NCBI GenBank assembly: GCA_009903905.1
Contig: WYEI01000175.1
Coordinates: 1 to 7,842 of the forward strand
DNA from: Pyrobaculum sp.
Lineage (GTDB): Archaea; Thermoproteota; Thermoprotei; Thermoproteales; Thermoproteaceae
DNA length: 7,842 nt
Reading direction: 5' to 3'
Of this stretch, positions 1 through 6,696 are shown in pieces. Below the pieces are notes generated by a model. It made no database searches and was not told where the DNA came from. It saw nothing but the letters and a program-made list of their open reading frames with translations. The position numbers were made by a program, and so were the translations under genes. Every line of letters begins with the position of its first letter. Positions within the stretch are counted from its first letter, which is position 1.

Positions 1-1101
1 GAGCTGGCGTCTATGGGGGCGGCGGAGTTCACGGCGCAGACGTACTTCCACAGCTTGGCCTGGTTTATAGATAGGGGGGAGTTCAGGGAGCAGGTGGAGA
101 TGCAGGTCAGGGCAGTGGAGGAGCTGATTGGCCATAGGCCCCGCGCCGCGGAGAACACCGAGTTTATCTACAACAACGACGTCGCGTGTTTTCTGCACTC
201 CATGGGGTTTTCCACTGTGGTTACGGAGGGGGTGGATTGGGTGCTTGGGTGGAGATCTCCCAACTACGTGTACAAGGCGTGGGGGTGCGACGCCAGGGTG
301 TTGGTGAGGAACTACCGCCTAAGCGACGACGTTGGTTTTAGATTCGGCGCCAGGTGGTGGGACCAGTGGCCTCTCACCGCCGACAAATACGCCGCGTGGC
401 TGGAGGCGACGCCGGGAGACCTCGTCTTTATAGCGGTCGACTACGAAACCTTTGGAGAACACCACTGGCCTGAGTCGGGCATCCACGAGTTTCTGCGCTG
501 GTTGCCTAGGGAGGTGGCGAAGAGGCCTAGGCTGAGGTTCGCCACGGTGTCTGAGGCCGCCTCTAGACACCCCCCGAGGGATGTCTACGACGTGCCTCCC
601 TGGGCGACTATCAGCTGGGCGGACGAGCGCGACCTCTCTGCGTGGCTGGGCAACGAGCTCCAGAGAAACGCCTTTGCCCTTCTGTCTTGGCTCTACCCAT
701 ACGCCAAGGCCCTCGGCGGCGAGGTTCTGCGGCTGTGGCGGGAGCTGTCCACCAGCGACCACCTCTACTACCAAGCCACCAAGATGGGCCCCGCCGGGGA
801 GGTCCACTCTTACTTCAGCCCCTACGGCTCCGCCTACAAGGCCCACGACGTGTACACGGCCGCCCTCTACGCCTTAGTCCTCCACATAAGGGAGAGGTGG
901 AGCGCCGAGGCCGCGGAGAGGGTAGTCTTCAACGACGAGAGATGTTTCTACGGCGGAGGCGTCAAGATATGTTCGCTGAAGGATCTGCGGGCTGTAGACG
1001 CCGGTTTTAAGGAGCGCCACAGGCGGGACCTGCTGAGGTGGCTGACCGACGTGTTCCTCCTGACGCCGGCGGAGGCCGAGAGGGCTTTGTCTATTCGATA
1101 G
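1..1101 (+). CDS. GH57 alpha-amylase-type glycosidase, 3' part (5' end outside window)
   Basis: This is a partial retaining alpha-glucan hydrolase of glycoside hydrolase family 57, expected to cut alpha-1,4 linkages in glycogen or maltodextrin in the cytoplasm, as no signal peptide can be judged. The frame is open from base 1 (codons for E-L-A-S precede the first ATG at 13), so the true start lies upstream. Counting from that ATG, AENTEFIYNND (46-56) holds the likely nucleophile E50, DYETFGEHHW (143-152) the likely acid/base D143, and TSDHLYYQATK (247-257) is the fifth GH57 conserved region. The E-to-D spacing of 93 is near that of characterised GH57 enzymes (about 91). The HQP and GxxEL regions, which lie near the N-terminus in this family, are absent, so roughly 70-100 residues are probably missing. 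glgA follows 28 bp downstream. GH57 membership is firm; alpha-amylase versus 4-alpha-glucanotransferase is less certain, although the motif forms fit the archaeal alpha-amylase group. Confidence 0.92.
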   Translation, partial: ELASMGAAEFTAQTYFHSLAWFIDRGEFREQVEMQVRAVEELIGHRPRAAENTEFIYNNDVACFLHSMGFSTVVTEGVDWVLGWRSPNYVYKAWGCDARVLVRNYRLSDDVGFRFGARWWDQWPLTADKYAAWLEATPGDLVFIAVDYETFGEHHWPESGIHEFLRWLPREVAKRPRLRFATVSEAASRHPPRDVYDVPPWATISWADERDLSAWLGNELQRNAFALLSWLYPYAKALGGEVLRLWRELSTSDHLYYQATKMGPAGEVHSYFSPYGSAYKAHDVYTAALYALVLHIRERWSAEAAERVVFNDERCFYGGGVKICSLKDLRAVDAGFKERHRRDLLRWLTDVFLLTPAEAERALSIR

Positions 1102-1102
1102 G

Positions 1103-1109
1103 TTTTTTA
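1103..1109 (+). promoter_or_regulatory. Weak TATA-like element before glgA
   Basis: TTTTTTA is centred 24 nt before the GTG start of glgA, the same distance seen at clearer TATA boxes in this window. It lies directly after the amylase stop codon, so it could instead be an oligo-T termination signal for the amylase transcript, or serve both purposes. It lacks the AA(A) end of the other boxes, so promoter function is only moderately supported. Confidence 0.4.
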
Positions 1110-1129
1110 CATACTCGGCCTAAGGAGCC

Positions 1130-2581
1130 GTGTATACCCCGGAGAGGATAAGGCGCGTTTTCATAGTCTCCATGGAGATGGCGGGGTTGGTGAAGGTGGG
1201 CGGCCTCGGCGAGGCGGTGCGGCAGTACGCCGTGGGGCTCGCCAGGAGGGGCTACGACGTGACCGTCTTGATGCCAAGCCACGGGCGGCATCTGGACCCC
1301 AGCCGCGGCTTTGACCTCTACCCGCTTGACTTCAGGGCGTGTGGGGAGAGGTGGGGTCTCGACGGGAGGGCCTACCCATACTGCCTAGGCGCCGAGATGA
1401 CCTTCGTGGAGGGGGTTAAGGTGGTGATGTTTAAGGGCCTCGACTACGCCACAGGACACGTGTTTGACAGGTGGGGGGTTTATGAATACGCCGAGGAGAA
1501 GGCGGCGTTGCTGGCGAGGGCGGCCGCGGCGTTTGCCGGGCGTTTCGGCATGCCCGACCTCGTCCACGTGAACGACTGGCCCACTGTGCTGGCGGGCATC
1601 GCCTTGAAGGACCTGGCCGAGAGGCGGGGGATCGCGCTCCCGCTCCTCTTCACCATACACCTCTCTTGGGATTACCGCTTCCCGTGGCACTACGCCGAGT
1701 GGGCCGGCCTGTCTGATAGGGAGCATCCGGTGTGGCGGGTTTGCTGCCACCGCCGCGAGGGCTACAGGTCGGTGTGGGACGAGGGGTGGGGGAGCGTGGA
1801 GAGATTCGGCGCTGTGGAGGCCGACGCCGTGTCGACGGTGAGCTACGGCTACTTAGAGGAGCTTCTGCGGAAATACGGCGGGTGGATACGGGAGAAGAGT
1901 TGCGTGGTGTACAACTCCACCGATTGGTCTCTCGACGACGTGAAGGGCGTATCTGAGGGCGACGTCTGGCGGCTCGTGGAGGAGGTGGAGCGGATGGGCG
2001 TTGCGGGGGGGCTGGACAGACGAGGCGCGCTTTTTCTCGCCGTGGGCCGCCTCACGCCGCAGAAGGGCTTCGACTTGGCCGTGAGGGCGCTGGACTACGC
2101 GCCGGACGCAAGGTTGCTGATCTTGGGCGTCCCGGCGGGGGACTGGGGCTACGAGGAGTATCTGCGGAGACTCGTCTGGGAGAGAGGCGGCCGAGTTGCC
2201 CTATCTACCGCCAGACTGCCGCCGAGGCTCTATAAGGCGCTTCACTACGTTGCCAAGGCCCTCGTCATGCCCTCTAGGTGGGAGCCCTTCGGCATCTCGG
2301 CCATCGAGGCAATGGCGTTGGGGACTCCGGTCATCGCCACGAGAGTAGGCGGGTTGGCTGAGGTGGTCGACGGATACGGCGTGTTGGTGGAGCCTGAGGA
2401 CGTGGAGGGGCTTGGCAGGGCCGTGCAGGCCGTGGCGGCTGGGCAGTACAAACTGCCGCCGCGTGAATACATAGCAAGGTACGTCGATGGAAGATTCAGG
2501 CTTGTCCACACTGTGGATATGCTTGAGAAGTGTTACGAAAAAGCTAGGCAATTTGCGTACTACAGAGGAATCAGCGGCTAG
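1130..2581 (+). CDS. glgA: Glycogen synthase, GT5 family
   Basis: The enzyme transfers glucose from ADP-glucose or UDP-glucose to the non-reducing end of alpha-1,4-glucan in the cytoplasm. It has 483 residues and two Rossmann-like (GT-B) domains. KVGGLGE (22-28) matches the nucleotide-sugar-binding KxGGL motif of GT5, HVNDWPT (146-152) the family HDW region, GRLTPQKG (306-313) the start of the C-terminal domain, and E385-PFGISAI-E393 is the E-x7-E motif inside the conserved EPFG..AIEAMA.GTP block. The usual NG[IV]D linker reads NSTDW (262-266). GTG 1130 is chosen because the first beta strand (RRVFIVSMEMAGL) needs it; the in-frame ATG at 1172 would remove that strand. GGAG sits only 2 nt before the start, too close for a good Shine-Dalgarno, which fits a leaderless start. 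It lies between an amylase and a sugar nucleotidyltransferase. Donor preference cannot be read from the sequence; archaeal GT5 enzymes often accept both donors. Confidence 0.93.
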   Translation: MYTPERIRRVFIVSMEMAGLVKVGGLGEAVRQYAVGLARRGYDVTVLMPSHGRHLDPSRGFDLYPLDFRACGERWGLDGRAYPYCLGAEMTFVEGVKVVMFKGLDYATGHVFDRWGVYEYAEEKAALLARAAAAFAGRFGMPDLVHVNDWPTVLAGIALKDLAERRGIALPLLFTIHLSWDYRFPWHYAEWAGLSDREHPVWRVCCHRREGYRSVWDEGWGSVERFGAVEADAVSTVSYGYLEELLRKYGGWIREKSCVVYNSTDWSLDDVKGVSEGDVWRLVEEVERMGVAGGLDRRGALFLAVGRLTPQKGFDLAVRALDYAPDARLLILGVPAGDWGYEEYLRRLVWERGGRVALSTARLPPRLYKALHYVAKALVMPSRWEPFGISAIEAMALGTPVIATRVGGLAEVVDGYGVLVEPEDVEGLGRAVQAVAAGQYKLPPREYIARYVDGRFRLVHTVDMLEKCYEKARQFAYYRGISG

Positions 2582-2596
2582 CCGGTGTTCCATAAA

Positions 2597-2605
2597 TTTT
2601 TAAAA
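2597..2605 (+). promoter_or_regulatory. TATA box of the nucleotidyltransferase gene
   Basis: TTTTTAAAA lies in the 42-bp gap after glgA, with its TTTTTAA core centred 24 nt before GTG 2624. An archaeal transcript would start about 25 nt downstream of the box centre, that is at or next to the GTG. No Shine-Dalgarno sequence lies between box and start. This predicts a leaderless mRNA and a transcription unit separate from glgA. Confidence 0.72.
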
Positions 2606-2623
2606 TAGGGAACATAATATTTC

Positions 2624-3847
2624 GTGGTTAGAATCGCTGTTATCCCTGTCGGCGGCGAGGCGGTGAGGCTGAGGCCTCTCACGGTCGAGACGTCCAAGGC
2701 CATGGTCCGTTTCCTCAACAGGCCGCTTGTGGAGCTCTCTATTCTGCACCTGGCCCAGCAGGGGGTTGAGGAGTTTTACTTCGGGGTGAGGGGGTACCAC
2801 AACTACCGCGACGTATACGACTACTTCCGCGAGGGGGGTTGGTTCGCCGTGAAATACGACAGGAAGATACGTATCAGGTACATGCCTAGGGTTGAGACGC
2901 GCGGCAATGCGGAGGCTGTTCTGGCCGCGCTTGAGTACTACGACATAAAGGAGCCCGTGTTGGTTATACAGGGAGACAACGTGTTTAAGCTCGACGTCCA
3001 GGACATGTACAGCTTCCACAGGTCCAAGAAGGCGTTTATCACCATCGCGCTTAAGGAGGAGACCGGCGACTTGAGCGAATTCGGCGTAGCGGCCGTGGAC
3101 GAGAACATGCGCATATTGAAATTCGTGGAGAAGCCAAAGAGGAGGGAGGACGCCCCCAGCAACCTGGTGAACACAGGTCTATACCTGCTGTCTGAGGACT
3201 TCCGCAACTTCTTCAGGGGGGAGGTGGGCCAGAAGCTGTATCTAGAGGGCCGGCTGGACTTCGGCGGGGACGTCATACCCACCTCGATAGAGAGCGGGCT
3301 CCCCGTCTACGGATACCCCATCAAGGGCTACTGGTTCGACGTGGGGTCGCCGGGGCGGTACCTAAAGGCGGTTCACTACCTACTCAAGCACCTGACCCCC
3401 TACGAGCTGGAGGCGGAGGAGATAGCCCCAGCGATCTATGCCCAGGGGACCAGCGAGCAGTCTAAGGCGCTTAAAGAGAAAATAGGCGAGGACATAAGAA
3501 ACGGGGTGATAAAGGCGGAGGGCCCCGTGTTGATAGGCAGACACGTACAGATAGGCGCAGAGACCTATATCAAGGAGTCCGTGATAGACAACTACGTAAT
3601 AATCAAGGAGTCCTGCACTGTAGAGAACTCCGTGGTTATGGACCGCTCATACATAGGCAGAGGCGCAACTGTGAGGCGCTCCATCATCGGCCGCCACGTA
3701 TATGTGGGCGACGGCGCCGTGGTGGAGGACTCAGTAATCGCAGACAACGCCACAATCGGCGAAGGGGCCATCCTCAAGGGAGTTCGGGTGTGGCCCCACA
3801 AAACCGTGGAAAGAGGCGTGAAATTAGAGGGCTTCTCAGTGGTTTAA
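2624..3847 (+). CDS. Sugar-1-phosphate nucleotidyltransferase with left-handed beta-helix tail
   Basis: This 407-residue protein joins an NTP_transferase domain (about 1-250) to a hexapeptide left-handed beta-helix (about 300-400). Such enzymes form NDP-sugars from NTP and a sugar 1-phosphate. Visible motifs are G10-G11-E-A-V-R15-LRPLT (glycine-rich NTP loop), SKAMV (24-28), QGDN with likely metal ligand D118, FVEKP (167-171), LVNTGLYLL (181-189) and WFDVGSP with D239 (237-243). The beta-helix shows repeated I/V-G-x-G/H steps such as LIGRHVQIG, YIGRGATV and YVGDGAVV. The loop departs from the usual GGxGTRLxPxT: G-T is replaced by A-V. The start is GTG 2624, set by the TATA spacing and by the beta strand VRIAVIPV. 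Position after glgA suggests a glucose-1-phosphate substrate (ADP- or UDP-glucose), but GlmU-like or mannose-1-phosphate activity is also possible. The 3' end overlaps the convergent methyltransferase gene by 4 bp. Confidence 0.9.
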   Translation: MVRIAVIPVGGEAVRLRPLTVETSKAMVRFLNRPLVELSILHLAQQGVEEFYFGVRGYHNYRDVYDYFREGGWFAVKYDRKIRIRYMPRVETRGNAEAVLAALEYYDIKEPVLVIQGDNVFKLDVQDMYSFHRSKKAFITIALKEETGDLSEFGVAAVDENMRILKFVEKPKRREDAPSNLVNTGLYLLSEDFRNFFRGEVGQKLYLEGRLDFGGDVIPTSIESGLPVYGYPIKGYWFDVGSPGRYLKAVHYLLKHLTPYELEAEEIAPAIYAQGTSEQSKALKEKIGEDIRNGVIKAEGPVLIGRHVQIGAETYIKESVIDNYVIIKESCTVENSVVMDRSYIGRGATVRRSIIGRHVYVGDGAVVEDSVIADNATIGEGAILKGVRVWPHKTVERGVKLEGFSVV

Positions 3848-4632
3848 CACCGGAGATACCGCAAAACCGAAAGCACGATGAAGACCGCCTCCTCCGTCCG
3901 AATACTCTCCACTCCTTGATTAGGCACGAAGTTAATCATTTCGCCAGGCGGCTCAATCCCCGCCTCTCTGTAGATTTCGTCCAGCCCCTTCCGCGGTCCG
4001 CCGAACACCACCAGCGTTCTTTTTCCAACCTTGGGCTTGACCTCGCATATGGATCTCCCCTCTTTTCCAGTCAAGATAACCGAGTCGAAACCCTCCACCA
4101 GCCTCTCCAACGGCTTCACCTCTACCTTGAAGCCCCAGTAGGCAGGCGGCGGGCCCCTATACACCGACGCCCTATAGGTGTCGGGTCTGCCTGCTGGCGC
4201 CTCTATCTTGACCATGAGACGTGTGCCTACGGGGTATGGCTTAGGCACCTTTGCATATTTCCTCGCTCCTATGTACACCAACGAGTAATACCCATCCCAC
4301 CGCTCTACCATCCCCTCGCGCACTTCGCCGATGGCAGGCTCAAGCGGCACTGTGTGACTTGGAATCTTAAGCGGTGGAAGAAGGCCGGCTAGTCTAAGCC
4401 GCCTGTCGAGTTTAAACACCTTCTTCCTGAGGTAGGGAGGCGTGACGAGGTACTCCAACACGGTCTTGGCGAGGTCTATCTCCTCCCTAAGCGGCGCGCC
4501 GTAGTAGTAGATCACCACAGTCTCAGTCTTAAAAATCGCCGCGGCCCGGGCCAAGTAGCCGAGCTTACGTATTTTGCTCGCCTCGTCAGGAGCCTCTAAA
4601 AGAAAATCGTGGGGGATTGCGATTGAAAACAC
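3844..4632 (-). CDS. SPOUT-class RNA methyltransferase-like protein (COG2106/DUF171 type)
   Basis: A 262-residue protein of the archaeal/eukaryotic SPOUT family related to human SPOUT1 (C9orf114), expected to use S-adenosylmethionine to methylate RNA; the target is not known to me. The N-terminal half begins with FSIAIPHDFLL (2-12) and ARAAAIFKTETVVIYYY (28-44), typical of the family. A middle segment around VGTRLMVKIEAP (135-146) looks like the inserted OB-like domain. The trefoil-knot cofactor site is represented by TLVVFGGPRKGLDEI (206-220) and FVPNQGVESIRTEEAVF (235-251). The start is GTG 4632, directly after the TAG of the small upstream ORF with no gap and in the same frame; no good Shine-Dalgarno is visible. 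Translation may therefore depend on termination-reinitiation after the small ORF. The TAA stop overlaps that of the convergent nucleotidyltransferase. The family is well supported; the activity is inferred. Confidence 0.85.
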   Translation of the reverse strand: MFSIAIPHDFLLEAPDEASKIRKLGYLARAAAIFKTETVVIYYYGAPLREEIDLAKTVLEYLVTPPYLRKKVFKLDRRLRLAGLLPPLKIPSHTVPLEPAIGEVREGMVERWDGYYSLVYIGARKYAKVPKPYPVGTRLMVKIEAPAGRPDTYRASVYRGPPPAYWGFKVEVKPLERLVEGFDSVILTGKEGRSICEVKPKVGKRTLVVFGGPRKGLDEIYREAGIEPPGEMINFVPNQGVESIRTEEAVFIVLSVLRYLRC

Positions 4633-4770
4633 CTACTTCTTCTGCTTCTCTGCTCCCTTCTTCTCCTCTTTTTTCTTCTTCTCCTTTTCCTCGGCTTCGG
4701 CCTCTATCCCAAGCTTCCTCGCCTCCTCCTCGCTCGTCATGAATAGAGATGTCCTCTGACGGCCGCCCAT
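4633..4770 (-). CDS. Small Lys/Glu-rich protein of unknown function (45 aa)
   Basis: I do not recognise this protein. It runs from ATG 4770 to TAG 4633-4635. The N-terminus is MGGRQRTSLFMTSEEE, followed by a short ARKLGIEAEAEEK stretch and a Lys/Glu tail ending GAEKQKK. Residues 14-45 contain all 11 Glu and all 11 Lys, so that region is probably a charged single helix or disordered. Support for it being real: the TATA box TTTTTAAA is centred about 25 nt before the ATG, it fills the only gap between secY and the SPOUT gene, and its stop touches the GTG of that gene, suggesting one operon. It is in frame with the SPOUT ORF, so a single changed base in the TAG would fuse the two. An RNA or ribosome contact would suit the basic start and the neighbours, but that is speculation. 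Confidence 0.6.
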   Translation of the reverse strand: MGGRQRTSLFMTSEEEARKLGIEAEAEEKEKKKKEEKKGAEKQKK

Positions 4771-4790
4771 GGGAACTCCGAATGTCCCCG

Positions 4791-4798
4791 TTTAAAAA
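4791..4798 (-). promoter_or_regulatory. TATA box for the small ORF-SPOUT operon
   Basis: On the minus strand TTTTTAAA lies in the 37-bp gap between the secY stop and the small ORF, centred about 25 nt before ATG 4770. The spacing predicts transcription starting at the ATG itself (leaderless). It implies that the small ORF and the methyltransferase are expressed apart from, or in addition to, the uL15-secY transcript. Confidence 0.7.
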
Positions 4799-4807
4799 CT
4801 TACCGCG

Positions 4808-6190
4808 TTACTGGCCGAGCAACTGCTTGAGGCCGGGGTACATCTCCATCATCTGTTCACGCATGACCAAGGCGTAGTACTGCAACGCGATCTCTATCAA
4901 CAGTATGAGGCCTGCTCCGCCGCCCCATACGCCGAGTATATTGCCGAGCGCGGCGAAGGAGCCGGCTAAGAACCCGCTTATTATCGTCAAGGCGTTGATA
5001 GGCCTTTCAAGAATCTTGGCAAGTATCTTCTCGCTTTGCCTAAAGCCCGGGACGTGGAGTTGTGACTGCGTAAATTGCCTCGCCTGGTCCTCGGCGCTTA
5101 AGCCGGCCAGCTGGACCCAGACCCAGGCAAAAGCTATGGCCAAAGCCACATACACTAGGTAGTGCAGAATCAACGCCGGCACGTTGAAGAAAAATCTATG
5201 CGGTAGGAAGATCACCTGAACGACTTCTCCGACGACGGGGTTTCCTGCGAAGGGCAGGAGTAGCTGGCCGACAAGCAAAAGGGAGTAGGTGGTGAATATA
5301 ATCGGCAACACTGAGACGTAAACGAATCTAAGCGGAATAGTGAACTTTATCCCTCTGTATTGACCAGCCGTAACCGGTATGTTCACTTTCATCATCTCCA
5401 GGTAAAGTATAACAAAGGCTAAGACTAAAGTAGATAAGAGCCCAACGAAATCTGGGAGATACGTAACAGTTGTCTGGTCTTTAGGTACTACAGGACGATT
5501 CACCAGACCCACAAGCGCCGTGGCGTCTCCCCTTGTGAAAAGATCGTACAAAGCCGCTCCAAGAGCCGGCAAAAGCCCGAAGACATGCGGCGAGTCGTTG
5601 TTATCTATGACGACGTCCCAAGAAAACAGACTGAGAATTATCTGGCGCGAGACGCCTAGGAAGATTATTAGACTTATCGCACTGCCGATGCCCCAGCCCT
5701 TAGACATCAAGTCGTCTAGTAGCATTATGATCACTGTAGCCATCAACAACTGAACAACTATCAAAACTCCGCCGAGCGGCGTAACTTGACCGAACTGATT
5801 TCCCAGCACATAGGCCACGGCCTCCAGCGCGGCTATCCCCAAGGCCGTCCACTTCAGCAACAGGGTAAACTTAAGACGGTCTTCTCGCTTGTTGAGATCT
5901 AGGTTCATTAGGCCAGAGAAGGCGAAGACCTCTAGGAGTATGCCCGCGATGACGATGGGGCCGATGCCGAGATGCGCCAAAGTGCCGTATGCAGTGCCGA
6001 AGATTATTGACAAAAGTAGCTGGGCTTGTTGGGTGCCTTGTTGTTGTTGTGTATGCGCTACGCCGTAGAGCGGCGTGATGGTCATGAGTATGTAGACGGT
6101 AGCTACGACGGCTGTCCAGAAAAGCCTCCTGGAGAGAGGTATTCTTCGTGGTGGTCTCGATACGGTGGGTATGAAGGTTAAGAAGTCCAT
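4808..6190 (-). CDS. secY: Preprotein translocase subunit SecY (Sec61 alpha)
   Basis: SecY is the channel-forming subunit of the membrane protein-conducting translocon, working with SecE and Sec61-beta; those partners are not in this window. The 460 residues contain about ten hydrophobic segments, as expected. TM1 covers roughly 24-44, and the plug/TM2 region with GTLAHLGIGPIVIAGILL is at 69-86. LDDLMSKGWGIGSAISLIIF (158-177) matches the SecY signature, YRGIKFTIPLRFVYVSVLP (278-296) is the TM7 region, and HVPGFRQSEKI (379-389) is the cytosolic C5 loop with the conserved GFR that meets the ribosome. The C-terminal LGNILGVWGGGAGLILLIE is also typical. An unusual Gln-rich run, HTQQQQGTQQAQ (46-57), lies between TM1 and the plug. 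The ATG overlaps the uL15 stop as TAATG, so the two are co-transcribed and probably translationally coupled. Identity is secure. Confidence 0.97.
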   Translation of the reverse strand: MDFLTFIPTVSRPPRRIPLSRRLFWTAVVATVYILMTITPLYGVAHTQQQQGTQQAQLLLSIIFGTAYGTLAHLGIGPIVIAGILLEVFAFSGLMNLDLNKREDRLKFTLLLKWTALGIAALEAVAYVLGNQFGQVTPLGGVLIVVQLLMATVIIMLLDDLMSKGWGIGSAISLIIFLGVSRQIILSLFSWDVVIDNNDSPHVFGLLPALGAALYDLFTRGDATALVGLVNRPVVPKDQTTVTYLPDFVGLLSTLVLAFVILYLEMMKVNIPVTAGQYRGIKFTIPLRFVYVSVLPIIFTTYSLLLVGQLLLPFAGNPVVGEVVQVIFLPHRFFFNVPALILHYLVYVALAIAFAWVWVQLAGLSAEDQARQFTQSQLHVPGFRQSEKILAKILERPINALTIISGFLAGSFAALGNILGVWGGGAGLILLIEIALQYYALVMREQMMEMYPGLKQLLGQ

Positions 6191-6660
6191 TATCTATGCG
6201 CAGTAGGTATGATCCTCACCTCGCCGCCTGCCTTTTCAATCTTCTCCACAGCAAGTCGGCTGGCAACCGGCGTGTAGACGACCATGGGGATGTCCACCTC
6301 GCCGCCCCCAAGCAACTTGTTGTAGCCGATGTCGAGGAGGTTGATGACGTATTTGCCCCCCTCCTCCTTGGCTTTGCCCTCTTTCTTCAGCTCCTTAATG
6401 ATTTCGGCGAGTTTGCCCACGTTAATAGGTCTCCACTCCACGGTTATGACCTCCGGCTGTTTAAAGCCGTGTTTGCCGTAGAAGGGCCAGCCGGTGCCGC
6501 TTTCGCCGTATTTCATTACGAGAGACCATTTGTGTTTGTGGAAGCCCACCATGCCCTTGCCTCCGGAGCCCCCGCTTTTTCTGTGTTGCCCAACTCTGCC
6601 CCACCCGTGTGTCCTGCTCCCTCGCCTATACTTCACAGCTGGTTTAAAGCGACGAACCAT
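6190..6660 (-). CDS. rpl15: 50S ribosomal protein uL15 (L15p)
   Basis: A 156-residue large-subunit ribosomal protein that binds 23S rRNA. The basic, glycine-rich N-terminus ([17 protein letters not shown], 15-31, then GSGGKG and HKHKW) is the rRNA-penetrating extension. The C-terminal globular part has [16 protein letters not shown] (115-130) and [16 protein letters not shown] (133-148), which match the L15 signature. Length agrees with archaeal L15. ATG 6660 has a TATA-like AATTTAAATT about 28 nt upstream, giving a very short leader; a G6 run (6666-6671 area) precedes the start by several bases but is a poor match to a Shine-Dalgarno. secY follows with a 1-nt overlap, the classical spc-operon order. 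L30 is not upstream here: a ROK kinase gene is, so this is a split piece of the spc operon. Confidence 0.97.
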   Translation of the reverse strand: MVRRFKPAVKYRRGSRTHGWGRVGQHRKSGGSGGKGMVGFHKHKWSLVMKYGESGTGWPFYGKHGFKQPEVITVEWRPINVGKLAEIIKELKKEGKAKEEGGKYVINLLDIGYNKLLGGGEVDIPMVVYTPVASRLAVEKIEKAGGEVRIIPTAHR

Positions 6661-6683
6661 ACTATGCCCCCCGCTTTAGGCCT

Positions 6684-6693
6684 AATTTAAATT
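6684..6693 (-). promoter_or_regulatory. TATA-like box for rpl15-secY
   Basis: AATTTAAATT lies in the 36-bp gap after the kinase stop, centred about 28 nt before the uL15 ATG, so a start about 25-27 nt downstream leaves only a few nucleotides of leader. The box is itself a palindrome and abuts a second palindrome, TTAGGCCTAA (6676-6685). Confidence 0.6.
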
Positions 6694-6696
6694 TTT

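Noticed and set aside
319..846. 175-codon minus-strand frame inside the amylase, and similar minus frames at 2201-2593 and 2600-3019
   Set aside because: The GH57, GlgA and nucleotidyltransferase motifs fix the + frame; the antisense products are Arg/Pro/Val-rich and look like typical codon-bias shadows.
1103..1108. T6 run as a definite terminator of the amylase transcript
   Set aside because: It could equally be the glgA TATA-like element; a single T6 run without further support does not decide it.
3790..4392. 200-codon open frame on the + strand across the 3' half of the SPOUT gene
   Set aside because: It lies antisense to a recognisable SPOUT protein, its translation matches no family pattern, and it starts inside the nucleotidyltransferase. 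It is a shadow of high-GC coding sequence.
4633..4635. TAG before the SPOUT gene as a pyrrolysine or programmed readthrough codon
   Set aside because: TAG is an ordinary terminator in this window (amylase, glgA and the kinase use it), a GTG start follows at once, and the SPOUT domain begins right there. Readthrough is kept only as a minor alternative.
4636..4690. CTT/CTC/TTC-rich stretch as a simple repeat or regulatory polypyrimidine tract
   Set aside because: It is explained by Lys (AAG) and Glu (GAG) codons of the small minus-strand ORF.
6196..6690. 164-codon open frame on the + strand opposite rpl15
   Set aside because: It is fully antisense to a clear uL15 gene and has no promoter or start signal of its own.
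6661..6696. Terminator after the kinase gene
   Set aside because: The minus strand after the stop reads A5 T3 A3 TT, with no oligo-T run; the AT-richness fits the rpl15 promoter better.
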